From contig NZ_NIBG01000023.1 in the NCBI RefSeq assembly GCF_002270055.1, positions 1 through 64,000 on the forward strand: 64,000 bases of DNA, written 5' to 3'. A program made the position numbers and the translations under genes. This DNA is from Anaeromicrobium sediminis (lineage in GTDB: Bacteria > Bacillota > Clostridia > Peptostreptococcales > Thermotaleaceae). Positions 45,017 through 53,587 of the stretch are shown in pieces. How positions within the stretch are numbered: position 1 is the stretch's first letter; every line of letters begins with the position of its first letter. The notes beneath the pieces were generated by a model. That model saw only the letters and a program-made list of their open reading frames with translations. It was not told the DNA's origin and searched no databases.

Positions 45017-45905
45017 GTTTATAATTTTACATATTAGTATAAGTATAGGTTATTTGTTATATGGCCTTTTTAAAAAAGAAAGAATAGAAGCCATTAATGA
45101 ATTTTTATTAGTTTTTATGATACCCCTATTAGGAATAAGCCATTTAATATTAACTAAATTAATAGGTACACAAATTAAAGATTCAACCCATATATTAAAT
45201 TCCTATGGAGAATATATAAAAGGCAAAAATCAAGTTTTTCAGATAGAAGGTATAAACCTACCTAAAAAAATAAATACCATATCAATGGAAGACGCTTTAA
45301 TATATAACACTAATAAGGAAAAAAGGCAATTGTTATTGGATGTTTTAAAGGGGGATTATTCTCAAAATATATCCATTTTAAAAAGTGCATTAAATGATGA
45401 AGACTCAGAAACTTCTCACTATGCTGCATCTGCATTGATGAGAATAAAGGGTGAATTAGATAAGGATTTGCAGTTGAAAGAAGTTCAGTATGAAAAAAAT
45501 AAAGATTCTATAGAAACAATAAAAGAATACATTGAAATTGTGAAAAAGTATATGGAAAGCGGATTATTAGACCAATTTACACATTATAAATATAGGAGTA
45601 TATATTTAAATTTACTAAAGCTTATATTATCTAAGGAACAATCCCCCCTATACTATGAAGAAAAAATTCATTATGAAATTAAAGTTGGAAATTATGAGGA
45701 AGCTAGGGAATATTGTGAAAGCTATTTAAATGAATTTGGCCTAGAGGAAGGGCCCTATTTATCATATATAAAGCTATATTATAATTTAGGAGATTATAAA
45801 AAACTATATGAGAGTATAAATTCATTAAGAAATTCATCTATTAGATTATCACCTAAAGGATTAAAAATATTGAGATTTTGGATGGAAAGGAAAAAATATG
45901 TATAA
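45006..45905 (+). CDS. pelE: PelE-like membrane/helical-repeat protein
   Basis: 299 residues. Two N-terminal membrane helices (about 4-22 and 31-52) are followed by a helical repeat (TPR/HEAT-like) cytoplasmic region, including EDSETSHYAASALMRIK and NYEEAREYCESYLNEF. In Pel systems PelE sits with PelD and PelG in the inner-membrane synthase complex. It overlaps the previous gene by 11 bases and the next by 8. AAGGTGG precedes ATG 45006. The name rests mainly on topology, size and its place between pelD and pelA-like genes. Confidence 0.75.
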   Translation: MLNKFIILHISISIGYLLYGLFKKERIEAINEFLLVFMIPLLGISHLILTKLIGTQIKDSTHILNSYGEYIKGKNQVFQIEGINLPKKINTISMEDALIYNTNKEKRQLLLDVLKGDYSQNISILKSALNDEDSETSHYAASALMRIKGELDKDLQLKEVQYEKNKDSIETIKEYIEIVKKYMESGLLDQFTHYKYRSIYLNLLKLILSKEQSPLYYEEKIHYEIKVGNYEEAREYCESYLNEFGLEEGPYLSYIKLYYNLGDYKKLYESINSLRNSSIRLSPKGLKILRFWMERKKYV

Positions 45906-47712
45906 AAAATCTATAATATTAATATTACTTGGATTAATATTTACAGCAGGCATATTTCAAATTACTAGGTTAGATATTATAAATAAAGCAACTAAAAATG
46001 TAAATGTTGCAAAGGAAATTGGTGATCCTATAAAAATTAATATTCCTTCCCATGTGAATAAAGAAAAATTTTTAATTATATATGATGAGATGGAGTCTGG
46101 AAGTTTAAAAATAAGAGGCCATCTAAATAAAATTTTGAAGAAGTATATGAAAAAAAATATAGTAGAAGTTAGCGTAAATGAACATATAGAAGATTTCCAT
46201 TATGATACTATAATCATCGCCCTTGAATATATAGATAATATAAAAAATCTTGAGAATATAATGAACTTTGCCCAAGGTGGAGGAACTCTTATTTTTATGG
46301 AAAGACCTTTGGATGGAGAAAATTTTAATAAAATACATGAATCTCTTGGAATAGTAGATCATAAGGGTCTACTAGATATTCGGGGAATAAAATTGAAAGA
46401 AAATATATTAATAGGTGTTAAAGAATTTCAAAGCAATGAAGAATTTATAGAAAATTCATCAATGGATGTAATACTAAATGATAAATCAAGAGTATATGCC
46501 ACTTCCTATGATGATATCCCGTTACTTTGGAGCAATAATTATGGCCATGGAAAGATCATTGTTTTTAATGGAACAATCACTAATGAGAAACTAAATACGG
46601 GCCTAATGGCCGGTATCATAAGTTTAAGTAGGGAGGATTTTATTTATCCCATAATAAATTGCAAGTTAGTACATATAGATGATTTCCCTGCTCCTGTACC
46701 TGAAGGAATAAATGATAAAATTTATAAGGAATATGCTAGAACTATTCCACAATTTTATAGGGAAATTTGGTGGGGAGATATGCTAAAATTCTCAAAAAAA
46801 TATAATATAAAATACACTTCATACATAATAGAAACCTACAATGACAGAGTACGTGAACCCTTTAGTCAGGATGATCCTAAGGCTAAAAATTATTTATTAA
46901 TATATGGGAGAGAAGTATTGAAACATGGTGGAGAAATTGGAATACATGGATATAATCATCAATCATTGGCTCCAGAGGGTTATATAAAAGAAGACTTAGG
47001 ATACAATCCCTGGGACAGTGAAGAAACTATGGTAGGTGCCGTAAAAGAAGTAATAAACTATGGTCATTCCGTATTCCCCCACTACACATTTAGAACTTAT
47101 GTACCTCCTTCAAATATTTTAAGTCCAGAGGGAAGGCGGGCCATTAAGAAGGGAATGCCTCACTTAAAAATAATATCTGGACTATACCTAAAGAATTATA
47201 CAGGAGATGTGTATGAACAGGAATTTGAAATAAGTGAAGATGGCATAATCGAGTTTCCAAGGCTAACCTATGGATATACTAAGAGGGCTGATGAATTGTG
47301 GACAATCTATAATGGAGTGAGTTTATTTGGTGTATTTTCACACTTCATACATCCTGATGATATATTAGATACCCATAGAAGTGATGGTAAAAGCTGGAGT
47401 GAACTTAGTAAAGAGTTTGAAGAAATTCAAGAAGAAATCTATAAAAAATATGGATGGCTAAGGGCAAATACCACCTCAGAAGCAGGAATAAACTTAATAA
47501 AATATGAAGAGGCAGATCCATACATTAAATATGGTGAAAATGAAATAGAAATCTATTGCAATAACTTTAGACCTAATATGTATTTTATACTTAGAACTAA
47601 TAAAGCAATAAAGAAATTTGAAAATTGTAAAGTGCAAAATATTGATGAAGGTATATATCTTATACAACTAGAAGATAGCAAGGGAACCATATACACTGAA
47701 AAAAAGGAGTAA
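45898..47712 (+). CDS. DUF2194/polysaccharide deacetylase-like protein (PelA deacetylase-like)
   Basis: 604 residues. One N-terminal membrane anchor (about 5-22), a glutamine-amidotransferase-like region (about 55-240, NFAQGGGTLIFMERP) and a deacetylase-like barrel (about 255-540) with HIDDFPAP, GEIGIHGYNHQS, TFRTYVPPSN and FSHFIHPDD supplying Asp and His metal ligands. This matches the deacetylase part of PelA that partly deacetylates Pel outside the membrane; the hydrolase part is on the separate GH114 gene. Translationally coupled to the pelE-like gene by an 8-base overlap. Confidence 0.85.
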   Translation: MYKKSIILILLGLIFTAGIFQITRLDIINKATKNVNVAKEIGDPIKINIPSHVNKEKFLIIYDEMESGSLKIRGHLNKILKKYMKKNIVEVSVNEHIEDFHYDTIIIALEYIDNIKNLENIMNFAQGGGTLIFMERPLDGENFNKIHESLGIVDHKGLLDIRGIKLKENILIGVKEFQSNEEFIENSSMDVILNDKSRVYATSYDDIPLLWSNNYGHGKIIVFNGTITNEKLNTGLMAGIISLSREDFIYPIINCKLVHIDDFPAPVPEGINDKIYKEYARTIPQFYREIWWGDMLKFSKKYNIKYTSYIIETYNDRVREPFSQDDPKAKNYLLIYGREVLKHGGEIGIHGYNHQSLAPEGYIKEDLGYNPWDSEETMVGAVKEVINYGHSVFPHYTFRTYVPPSNILSPEGRRAIKKGMPHLKIISGLYLKNYTGDVYEQEFEISEDGIIEFPRLTYGYTKRADELWTIYNGVSLFGVFSHFIHPDDILDTHRSDGKSWSELSKEFEEIQEEIYKKYGWLRANTTSEAGINLIKYEEADPYIKYGENEIEIYCNNFRPNMYFILRTNKAIKKFENCKVQNIDEGIYLIQLEDSKGTIYTEKKE

Positions 47713-47714
47713 TT

Positions 47715-49121
47715 ATGAAGATTTGTCTAATTGCAGAGGGAAGTTATCCTCATGTGGCAGGAGGGGTGTCCAGCTGGACCCAGTCTTTAATAGAAAATAT
47801 AAAAGAACATGAGTTTATAATCTATGCCATTGGAGCTGAGAGTAAAAATAGGGGCGTATATAAATACAAACTATCCTCTAATATGGCCCATATTGAAGAA
47901 GTGTTTTTAGATGAGATCCTAGATTTAAAAGGATTTTATGGTAAAAAATTTAAAATAACTGGTCAAGTAAAAGACAATATAAAATCATTAATAGTAGGCC
48001 AACCAGTAGACTTTAATATACTCTTTGATTTCTTCCATAATGGGAAAATAGATAATCTAATGGATTTTTTCATGAGTAAGGACATGTTTAACATAATAAA
48101 AGAAGCTTATGAGGAAGAGTACAATCTTATACCTTTTAATAACTTCTTTTGGGCTGTTAGGTCCATGATTATTCCACTATTTTTCCTTATAAAAGTGAAG
48201 GTTCCAGAGGCTGATATTTATCATAGTGTATCAACAGGATACGGAGGAATTATAGGAAGTCTTGCAAATTATATTTATAATAAACCTTTTATATTAACTG
48301 AACATGGTATATATACTAGGGAGAGGGAAGAAGAAATAATAAAATCCAATTGGATAGAGGGATATTTTAAAGACATGTGGATTAAATTTTTCTACAATCT
48401 ATCTAATTGTGCTTATGATAAGGCGGACAAGATAATATCCCTCTCTGAGAAAAATAAACATATCCAAGCTGAAATAGGCTGTAATATGGAAAAGATATAT
48501 GTAATTCCAAATGGAATAGATGTGAGTAAGTTTAGTCATATACCTGGGAAGGATCCTAAAGATAAATATATAAACATTGGAGCAGTTCTTAGGATAGTAC
48601 CTATAAAAGATGTGAAAACTATGATAATGGCTTTTTATATGGTAAAGGAGCAAATAGATAATGCAAAGTTTTATCTAATGGGCCCTACAGATGAAGATGA
48701 AGAATACTATGAGGAATGTAGGTCCTTAGTTGAAAATTTAAATCTAGGAGATACCATTTTCACAGGAAGAATAAATATAAAGGAATATTTAGGGAAAATG
48801 GATATACTAGTTTTAAGTAGTATAAGCGAAAGTCAACCCCTAGCCATATTAGAGGGATTCGCATGTAGAAGACCCTTCGTAACTACAGATGTGGGAAGTT
48901 GTAGGGAACTCATATACGGAAAGGACCACTATGGACAAGGAGGATTTGTGGTACCTGTAATGAATTATGAAAAATTGGCATATGAAATAATTAAACTGTG
49001 TAAGAATAAGGACTTAAGGGGAAAGATGGGAGCTAATGGATATAATCGAGTCTTAAATCTATACACATTTAATAAGTTTATTGAATCATATAAAGACATA
49101 TATAATGGTTTTGGGATGTGA
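47715..49121 (+). CDS. pelF: PelF family glycosyltransferase
   Basis: 468 residues, GT4 type, cytoplasmic. The N-terminus CLIAEGSYPHVAGGVSSWTQSL is diagnostic of PelF, and the sugar-nucleotide-binding E-x7-E region reads SISESQPLAILEGFACRRP. It polymerises UDP-GalNAc/UDP-GlcNAc into Pel. The start is 2 bases after the previous stop, with AAAAAGGAG upstream. pelG begins 5 bases downstream. Confidence 0.95.
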   Translation: MKICLIAEGSYPHVAGGVSSWTQSLIENIKEHEFIIYAIGAESKNRGVYKYKLSSNMAHIEEVFLDEILDLKGFYGKKFKITGQVKDNIKSLIVGQPVDFNILFDFFHNGKIDNLMDFFMSKDMFNIIKEAYEEEYNLIPFNNFFWAVRSMIIPLFFLIKVKVPEADIYHSVSTGYGGIIGSLANYIYNKPFILTEHGIYTREREEEIIKSNWIEGYFKDMWIKFFYNLSNCAYDKADKIISLSEKNKHIQAEIGCNMEKIYVIPNGIDVSKFSHIPGKDPKDKYINIGAVLRIVPIKDVKTMIMAFYMVKEQIDNAKFYLMGPTDEDEEYYEECRSLVENLNLGDTIFTGRINIKEYLGKMDILVLSSISESQPLAILEGFACRRPFVTTDVGSCRELIYGKDHYGQGGFVVPVMNYEKLAYEIIKLCKNKDLRGKMGANGYNRVLNLYTFNKFIESYKDIYNGFGM

Positions 49122-49125
49122 TAGG

Positions 49126-50577
49126 GTGGCTGGAATAGGTTTTGAATTAAAGAAGTTGTTTAGTAAAGAGGGTTTTTTTAACCTAATTAAAGCATACTTA
49201 TATTCTACTTTAGTAACAGTAGGTCCTTTCATATTATGTACCTCCATGATTATAACAATACAAATTATACTTAAATACTTGAATATGGATTTTTTAGAGA
49301 GAGAAATTTTTTTGGCAACGGTAGTTTATGCATTTATATTTTCTCAAATTATTACTAGTGGTTTTTCCATGGTAATAACTAGATATGTGGCAGACAGACT
49401 ATATGAAAAAGAATTTGAAGAAATATTGCCATCTTTATATGGAATAATAAGTATATGTATAGCTATAGGAGGCGCAATAGGTATTATCTTTTTATATAGA
49501 TCTTCTATGGGTTGGAAACTTGCCTTAGCATCCTATCTATTATATATTCAATTAATTATAATGTGGCTTGAAACAGTGTACTTAACTGCGTTGAAAGATT
49601 ATATAAAAATATTTAAATCATATGTTTTAGGTGTAATAATTAGTATTGTACTCTCTTATTGGGTACTTAAAACATCTAATTATAAGTCGGCTCTAGGTCT
49701 TTTAATGGCCATGGATATGGGAATATTTATAATAATAACTTTTTTAATGGCATATATTAAAAGCTTTTTTAAAAGTACCAATAATACATACTATGGGTTT
49801 TTAACATACATGGATAAATATCCAGAGCTCTTCCTTGTAAACTTTTTTTATACTCTATCCTTATACATACATAATTTCATATTTTGGAATAGTCATATGT
49901 CTGTGACTATTGTAGACACATACAAATATTGTCCAACCTATGATGTACCAACTTTTTATGCCTTTTTATCAATAATTCCTGCCATGGTCATATTTGTAGT
50001 ATCTGTTGAAACTTCCTTTTATAACAAGTATAGAGAGTATTATTCTTTAATAACTGGAGGAGGAAATTTATCTGAAATAGAAAATGCGAAAAATAACATG
50101 GAGAGGGTTCTTTGGGAAGAAGTTAGAAATCTCATGGAGGTTCAGATTTTCTTTTCACTAATTGGAATTATACTGGGAAATATATTTTTACCTAGATTAG
50201 GATTAAATCATTTATCCATAGATATATTTAATATATTAGTTTTAGGAGCCTATGGAAATATAATATTCCTAATTACAATCTTACTACAATTATACTTTGA
50301 AGATAGAATAGGGGCCCTTGTAGTTTCCTCTGTTTTTATTATAACTAATACCTTATTTACATTAGATTCTCTTAAACTAGGTGAAAACTTTTACGGATTA
50401 GGATTTTTCCTATCGGCTTTTACAAGTTTAATAATAAGCTTAATGAGACTTGCATATTTTTTAGACAATATAAATTATTATACTTTTTGTTCCCAGCCAA
50501 TCATATATAGGGAGAGAGAAGGTATATTTCATAAAATACTCAAATTTTTTGGACATATAAATGAAAAAGAGAAGTAG
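49126..50577 (+). CDS. pelG: PelG exopolysaccharide export/synthase membrane protein
   Basis: 483 residues, about 12 helices, MATE/Wzx-like fold. The GTG at 49126 gives the family-typical N-terminus MAGIGFELKKLF; upstream in-frame starts (49081, 49105) overlap pelF and would add unrelated residues. The SVETSFYNKYREYYSLI block is conserved in PelG. It probably forms the membrane channel partner of PelF, with PelD and PelE. Last gene of the operon, ending in the terminator at 50563-50596. Confidence 0.93.
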   Translation: MAGIGFELKKLFSKEGFFNLIKAYLYSTLVTVGPFILCTSMIITIQIILKYLNMDFLEREIFLATVVYAFIFSQIITSGFSMVITRYVADRLYEKEFEEILPSLYGIISICIAIGGAIGIIFLYRSSMGWKLALASYLLYIQLIIMWLETVYLTALKDYIKIFKSYVLGVIISIVLSYWVLKTSNYKSALGLLMAMDMGIFIIITFLMAYIKSFFKSTNNTYYGFLTYMDKYPELFLVNFFYTLSLYIHNFIFWNSHMSVTIVDTYKYCPTYDVPTFYAFLSIIPAMVIFVVSVETSFYNKYREYYSLITGGGNLSEIENAKNNMERVLWEEVRNLMEVQIFFSLIGIILGNIFLPRLGLNHLSIDIFNILVLGAYGNIIFLITILLQLYFEDRIGALVVSSVFIITNTLFTLDSLKLGENFYGLGFFLSAFTSLIISLMRLAYFLDNINYYTFCSQPIIYREREGIFHKILKFFGHINEKEK

Positions 50578-50596
50578 ATATCTACTTCTCTTTTTC
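50563..50596. terminator. Bidirectional terminator at the pel operon end
   Basis: Perfect palindrome: GAAAAAGAGAAGTAGAT pairs with ATCTACTTCTCTTTTTC. It overlaps the pelG stop and faces the convergent YjiH-type gene. Confidence 0.9.
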
Positions 50597-50622
50597 CTAC
50601 GGAGTATTATGCTTTAAATCAT

Positions 50623-51981
50623 CTAAAAGATGATATGAGCCATGAAAACAATAACAGGTAGCGTAATAAGAGTACGCTCTATGAATATTATAATTAAATC
50701 CTTCACTGAAACTGGAATCTTTGATCCTAATAAAAGACCACCCACTTCAGACATATATATTAATTGTGTAACAGATACACATGCAACTATAAATCTTGTC
50801 ATATCACTTTTTATACTAGTAGCTATAACTGATGGTAAGAACATATCTGCAAAACCAACTACTAGAGTTTCCGATGCTGCAGCAGCTTCTGGTACTTGAA
50901 GTAACTTTAGTAGAGGAATAAATGGAAGTCCTAACCAAGTAAATAAAGGTGTATATGTGGCGAATATAAGGGCCAATGTACCCATAGCCATAACTACCGG
51001 TGTTACTCCTAACCACAAATCTAATACATTTTTCATTCCAGATTTGAAGAATTCTGTTGGATCAACATTCTTAGAAGCCCTTTCTGTAGCTTTTTTAAAG
51101 CCCCAAGTAAAAGTCGTATACCCCTTTGGAATTAATTCTGTATCATCCTTCTTTATACCACCAAAGTAAGTATCTGGCTTTTTAGATAGTGGTGGTATAC
51201 GTGGTACAATTATTGCAGCAGTTACACCTGCTAATAATATGGTTAAGTAATATGGTACAAATAAATGTTGAAGATTTACTTGAGCAATAACTACTAAACT
51301 AAAGGTTATGGAAACGGCAGAAAATGTAGTTCCTATAACAGCTGCTTCCCTTTGAGTATAGTAACCCTCTTCATATTGCTTACTTGTAAGAAGTACACCT
51401 ACAGTTCCATCTCCAAGCCATGATGCAATACAATCTATTGATGAACGTCCTGGTAATGTAAATATGGGACGCATTATTTTAGTTAATAATGATCCGAAAA
51501 ATTCAAGTAACCCGAAATTTAATAATAAGGGTAAAAATAAACCTGCAAATAAGAATACGGCAAATAATACAGGTAATAAATCATTTAATAAAAGTCCTCC
51601 CGTATCTCCTGACCAGATCCATTCTGGACCTATTTGGAATAAAGTACATAGGGCAAATACTGCACCTAATATTCTTGAACTAAACCATAGGGGAGACACA
51701 TTAAACAATGTGTTTAAAAATTCATTATTCTCTACAGCTTTTGGTTTTAATATTTTGGCTCCCATAGTACCAATGAATGTAAGAACTATTAAGGTAGCAG
51801 TTATTCCTGGTAATAATGATCCTAATGTATTTTGTACAAGTCCAGATAATATGGCTATAGGAATTGTAATATTTCCATTATATGAAATAGGAGTCATAAA
51901 AAGTAGTATTCCCATTAAAGACGGTATTATAAATTTTAATAAATTATTGGAGGATTGATGATTAGTTATTAATTTGTCCAT
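50623..51981 (-). CDS. YjiH/nucleoside-recognition (Gate) domain membrane protein
   Basis: 452 residues, about ten helices. Features of the YjiH group are PSLMGILLFMTPISYNG near the N-terminus and two Gate-type segments (SSIDCIASWLGDGTVGVLLTSKQYEEGYYTQREAAVIGTTFSAVSITF). Proteins with this domain transport or gate nucleosides or other small solutes; the substrate is not known. A nearby purine nucleoside phosphorylase gene is suggestive but on the opposite strand. AAGGAG precedes ATG 51981. Confidence 0.85.
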   Translation of the reverse strand: MDKLITNHQSSNNLLKFIIPSLMGILLFMTPISYNGNITIPIAILSGLVQNTLGSLLPGITATLIVLTFIGTMGAKILKPKAVENNEFLNTLFNVSPLWFSSRILGAVFALCTLFQIGPEWIWSGDTGGLLLNDLLPVLFAVFLFAGLFLPLLLNFGLLEFFGSLLTKIMRPIFTLPGRSSIDCIASWLGDGTVGVLLTSKQYEEGYYTQREAAVIGTTFSAVSITFSLVVIAQVNLQHLFVPYYLTILLAGVTAAIIVPRIPPLSKKPDTYFGGIKKDDTELIPKGYTTFTWGFKKATERASKNVDPTEFFKSGMKNVLDLWLGVTPVVMAMGTLALIFATYTPLFTWLGLPFIPLLKLLQVPEAAAASETLVVGFADMFLPSVIATSIKSDMTRFIVACVSVTQLIYMSEVGGLLLGSKIPVSVKDLIIIFIERTLITLPVIVFMAHIIF

Positions 51982-52176
51982 GTCCTAGCTCCTTTCAATT
52001 ATTATATGAGACTTTATTCATTATAATGCATAAATATAGAAAAGCCAATAGTTTTTATGCAAAAAATTAGGAAATAAAATATGGAAATTCAGTAAAATAC
52101 ACATAAGAAATGGATGGACATATAAGGAGAAAAGGTCATATCCATAAAATGACATAAACATATTTATAAATTGTAT
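51982..52176. other. Intergenic part upstream of the punA promoter
   Basis: AT-rich, no gene; presumably holds the promoter of the divergent YjiH-type gene, which I could not pinpoint. Confidence 0.4.
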
Positions 52177-52205
52177 TTGACAAAGAATTAAAAAAAATGT
52201 ATATT
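52177..52205 (+). promoter_or_regulatory. Sigma-A promoter of punA
   Basis: TTGACA (52177-52182), 17-base spacer, TATATT (52200-52205). Predicted start near 52213, giving a leader of about 270 bases. Confidence 0.85.
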
Positions 52206-52212
52206 ATATGTG

Positions 52213-52339
52213 TATAACATGAAATATGAAAGCGTTATTTCAGCGCAGGCCTTATACCACCTTTAAAAGGTATATTAGGGTGATAACACGAAATAATTCG
52301 TCCCTTAGATAAATAATTTATCTAAGGGGCTTTTTTTAT
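52213..52339 (+). ncRNA. Structured leader with intrinsic terminator upstream of punA; unclassified riboswitch candidate
   Basis: TTATTTC (52235-52241) can pair with GAAATAA (52290-52296), closing a junction. Inside, CCTTATACC (52250-52258) pairs with GGTATATTAGG (52269-52279) with a 2-base bulge. CCCTTAGATAAAT/ATCTAAGGGG (about 52302-52329) then forms a terminator followed by T7. Aptamer-like fold plus terminator before the gene is typical of transcriptional riboswitches. The conserved bases of the purine riboswitch are not present, and I cannot assign a class. Confidence 0.55.
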
Positions 52340-52415
52340 TACTCAAAATCAAGTTAATAAAGGGATTACATATTCCTTTAAGGTTATAGATAGTTATATA
52401 ACTAAACTTTCATGT

Positions 52416-52450
52416 CTTGGATATTATATCCAAGGCGACCCCTTTTTTTA
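52416..52450 (+). terminator. Second terminator in the punA leader
   Basis: CTTGGATAT (52416-52424) pairs perfectly with ATATCCAAG (52426-52434), then GCGACCCC and T7, 35 bases before the punA start. With the terminator near 52302-52339 this makes two terminators in one leader. Confidence 0.6.
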
Positions 52451-52484
52451 AAAAACTATTCAAATTATGAAGGAGGAAAGTAAA

Positions 52485-53303
52485 ATGGATTTACAACAAA
52501 AATTACAAGAATGTATGAACTACATAAAGGAAAAGTCCAAGTATGAACCAAAAATTGGTTTAATATTAGGATCTGGATTAGGTGCATTGGCTAACGAAAT
52601 TGAGGATAAGGAAATCTATCCATATAATGAGATTCCTAACTTCCCAGTATCTACAGTAGAAGGCCATGCAGGACAACTAGTAATTGGTAAATTAGAAGGA
52701 AAAGTTGTTGTTGCAATGCAAGGACGTTTCCATTACTATGAAGGATACTCTATGCAGGAAGTTACTTTCCCAGTGAGAGTAATGAAATTATTAGGAGTGG
52801 AAAAGTTAGTAGTTACTAATGCTGCAGGAGCTGTTAATGCAGAATTTAAGCCTGGGGACTTAATGATTATTTCTGATCACTTAAATCTTTCAGGAGATAA
52901 TCCATTAATGGGTAAGAATCTAGCTGAGTTTGGACCTAGATTCCCAGATATGTCTAATGCTTATGACTCTGAATTAAGAGGTAAAGTAAGAGAGATTGCT
53001 AAATCTTTAGACATGGAAATTAGAGAAGGGGTTTACGCTTGTATGAGCGGTCCAAGTTATGAAACTCCAGCAGAAGTTAGAATGGTAAGAATATTAGGAG
53101 CAGATGCTGTAGGTATGTCTACTGCACCGGAGGTAACTGTTGCTGTTCATAGTGGAATGAAAGCAGTTGGTATTTCTTGCATGACTAATATGGCTGCAGG
53201 AATATTAGACCAACCATTAGACCACAGCGAAGTTATGGAAACTTCTGCTATGGCTAGAGAAAAGTTTGTTGTATTAATGAGAAATATAATCAAAAATATT
53301 TAG
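52485..53303 (+). CDS. punA: Purine nucleoside phosphorylase (trimeric, PNP-I type)
   Basis: 272 residues, normal for the trimeric guanosine/inosine phosphorylase. Motifs: GLILGSGLGALANEI, VEGHAGQLVIGKLEGKVVVAMQGRFHYYEGY, VTNAAGAVN, SDHLNLSGDNPL, and GMSTAPEVTVAVHSGMKAVGISCMTNMAAG. It phosphorolyses purine nucleosides to free base and pentose-1-phosphate. ATG 52485 follows AAGGAGGAAAG; an ATG at 52467 lies before that site. Preceded by a long leader with two terminators. Confidence 0.96.
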   Translation: MDLQQKLQECMNYIKEKSKYEPKIGLILGSGLGALANEIEDKEIYPYNEIPNFPVSTVEGHAGQLVIGKLEGKVVVAMQGRFHYYEGYSMQEVTFPVRVMKLLGVEKLVVTNAAGAVNAEFKPGDLMIISDHLNLSGDNPLMGKNLAEFGPRFPDMSNAYDSELRGKVREIAKSLDMEIREGVYACMSGPSYETPAEVRMVRILGADAVGMSTAPEVTVAVHSGMKAVGISCMTNMAAGILDQPLDHSEVMETSAMAREKFVVLMRNIIKNI

Positions 53304-53335
53304 TTTATGACTTTGTCACAATCATAAATCTATAA

Positions 53336-53434
53336 GTACCAGCACCAACAACATTATCAGGAATCGTAGGAATTGTGGGTATATTCCTAGGTTCTAAGAT
53401 GGCAACATATGCCATAGAAATGATCCAAAAGTAA
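53336..53434 (+). pseudogene. Short open remnant, possible C-terminal fragment of a membrane protein
   Basis: 32 codons after a TAA read as a hydrophobic stretch (LSGIVGIVGIFLGSKM) ending at TAA 53432, with no start codon or ribosome site. It looks like the tail of a small membrane protein, but could be chance. Confidence 0.2.
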
Positions 53435-53495
53435 TTATTTCATGAAGTATAAAGTGTTTAAAAAATTCTCAAAAACTTAAAATTCTCTTTATATG

Positions 53496-53527
53496 AAAGC
53501 TCAGATATTCTGAGCTTTATTTTTTTG
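53496..53527 (+). terminator. Intrinsic terminator
   Basis: AAAGCTCAG (53496-53504) pairs with CTGAGCTTT (53510-53518), then ATTTTTTT. Confidence 0.88.
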
Positions 53528-53587
53528 TTTAGGAATTAATATAGATAAACTACTTCATAACTCAACAAACTCTAGATACTTCTTTAA

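Noticed and set aside
52213-52339. Purine riboswitch upstream of punA
   Set aside because: The conserved TATA...TCTACC...loop-loop signature of the purine aptamer is not present; only the terminator logic fits.
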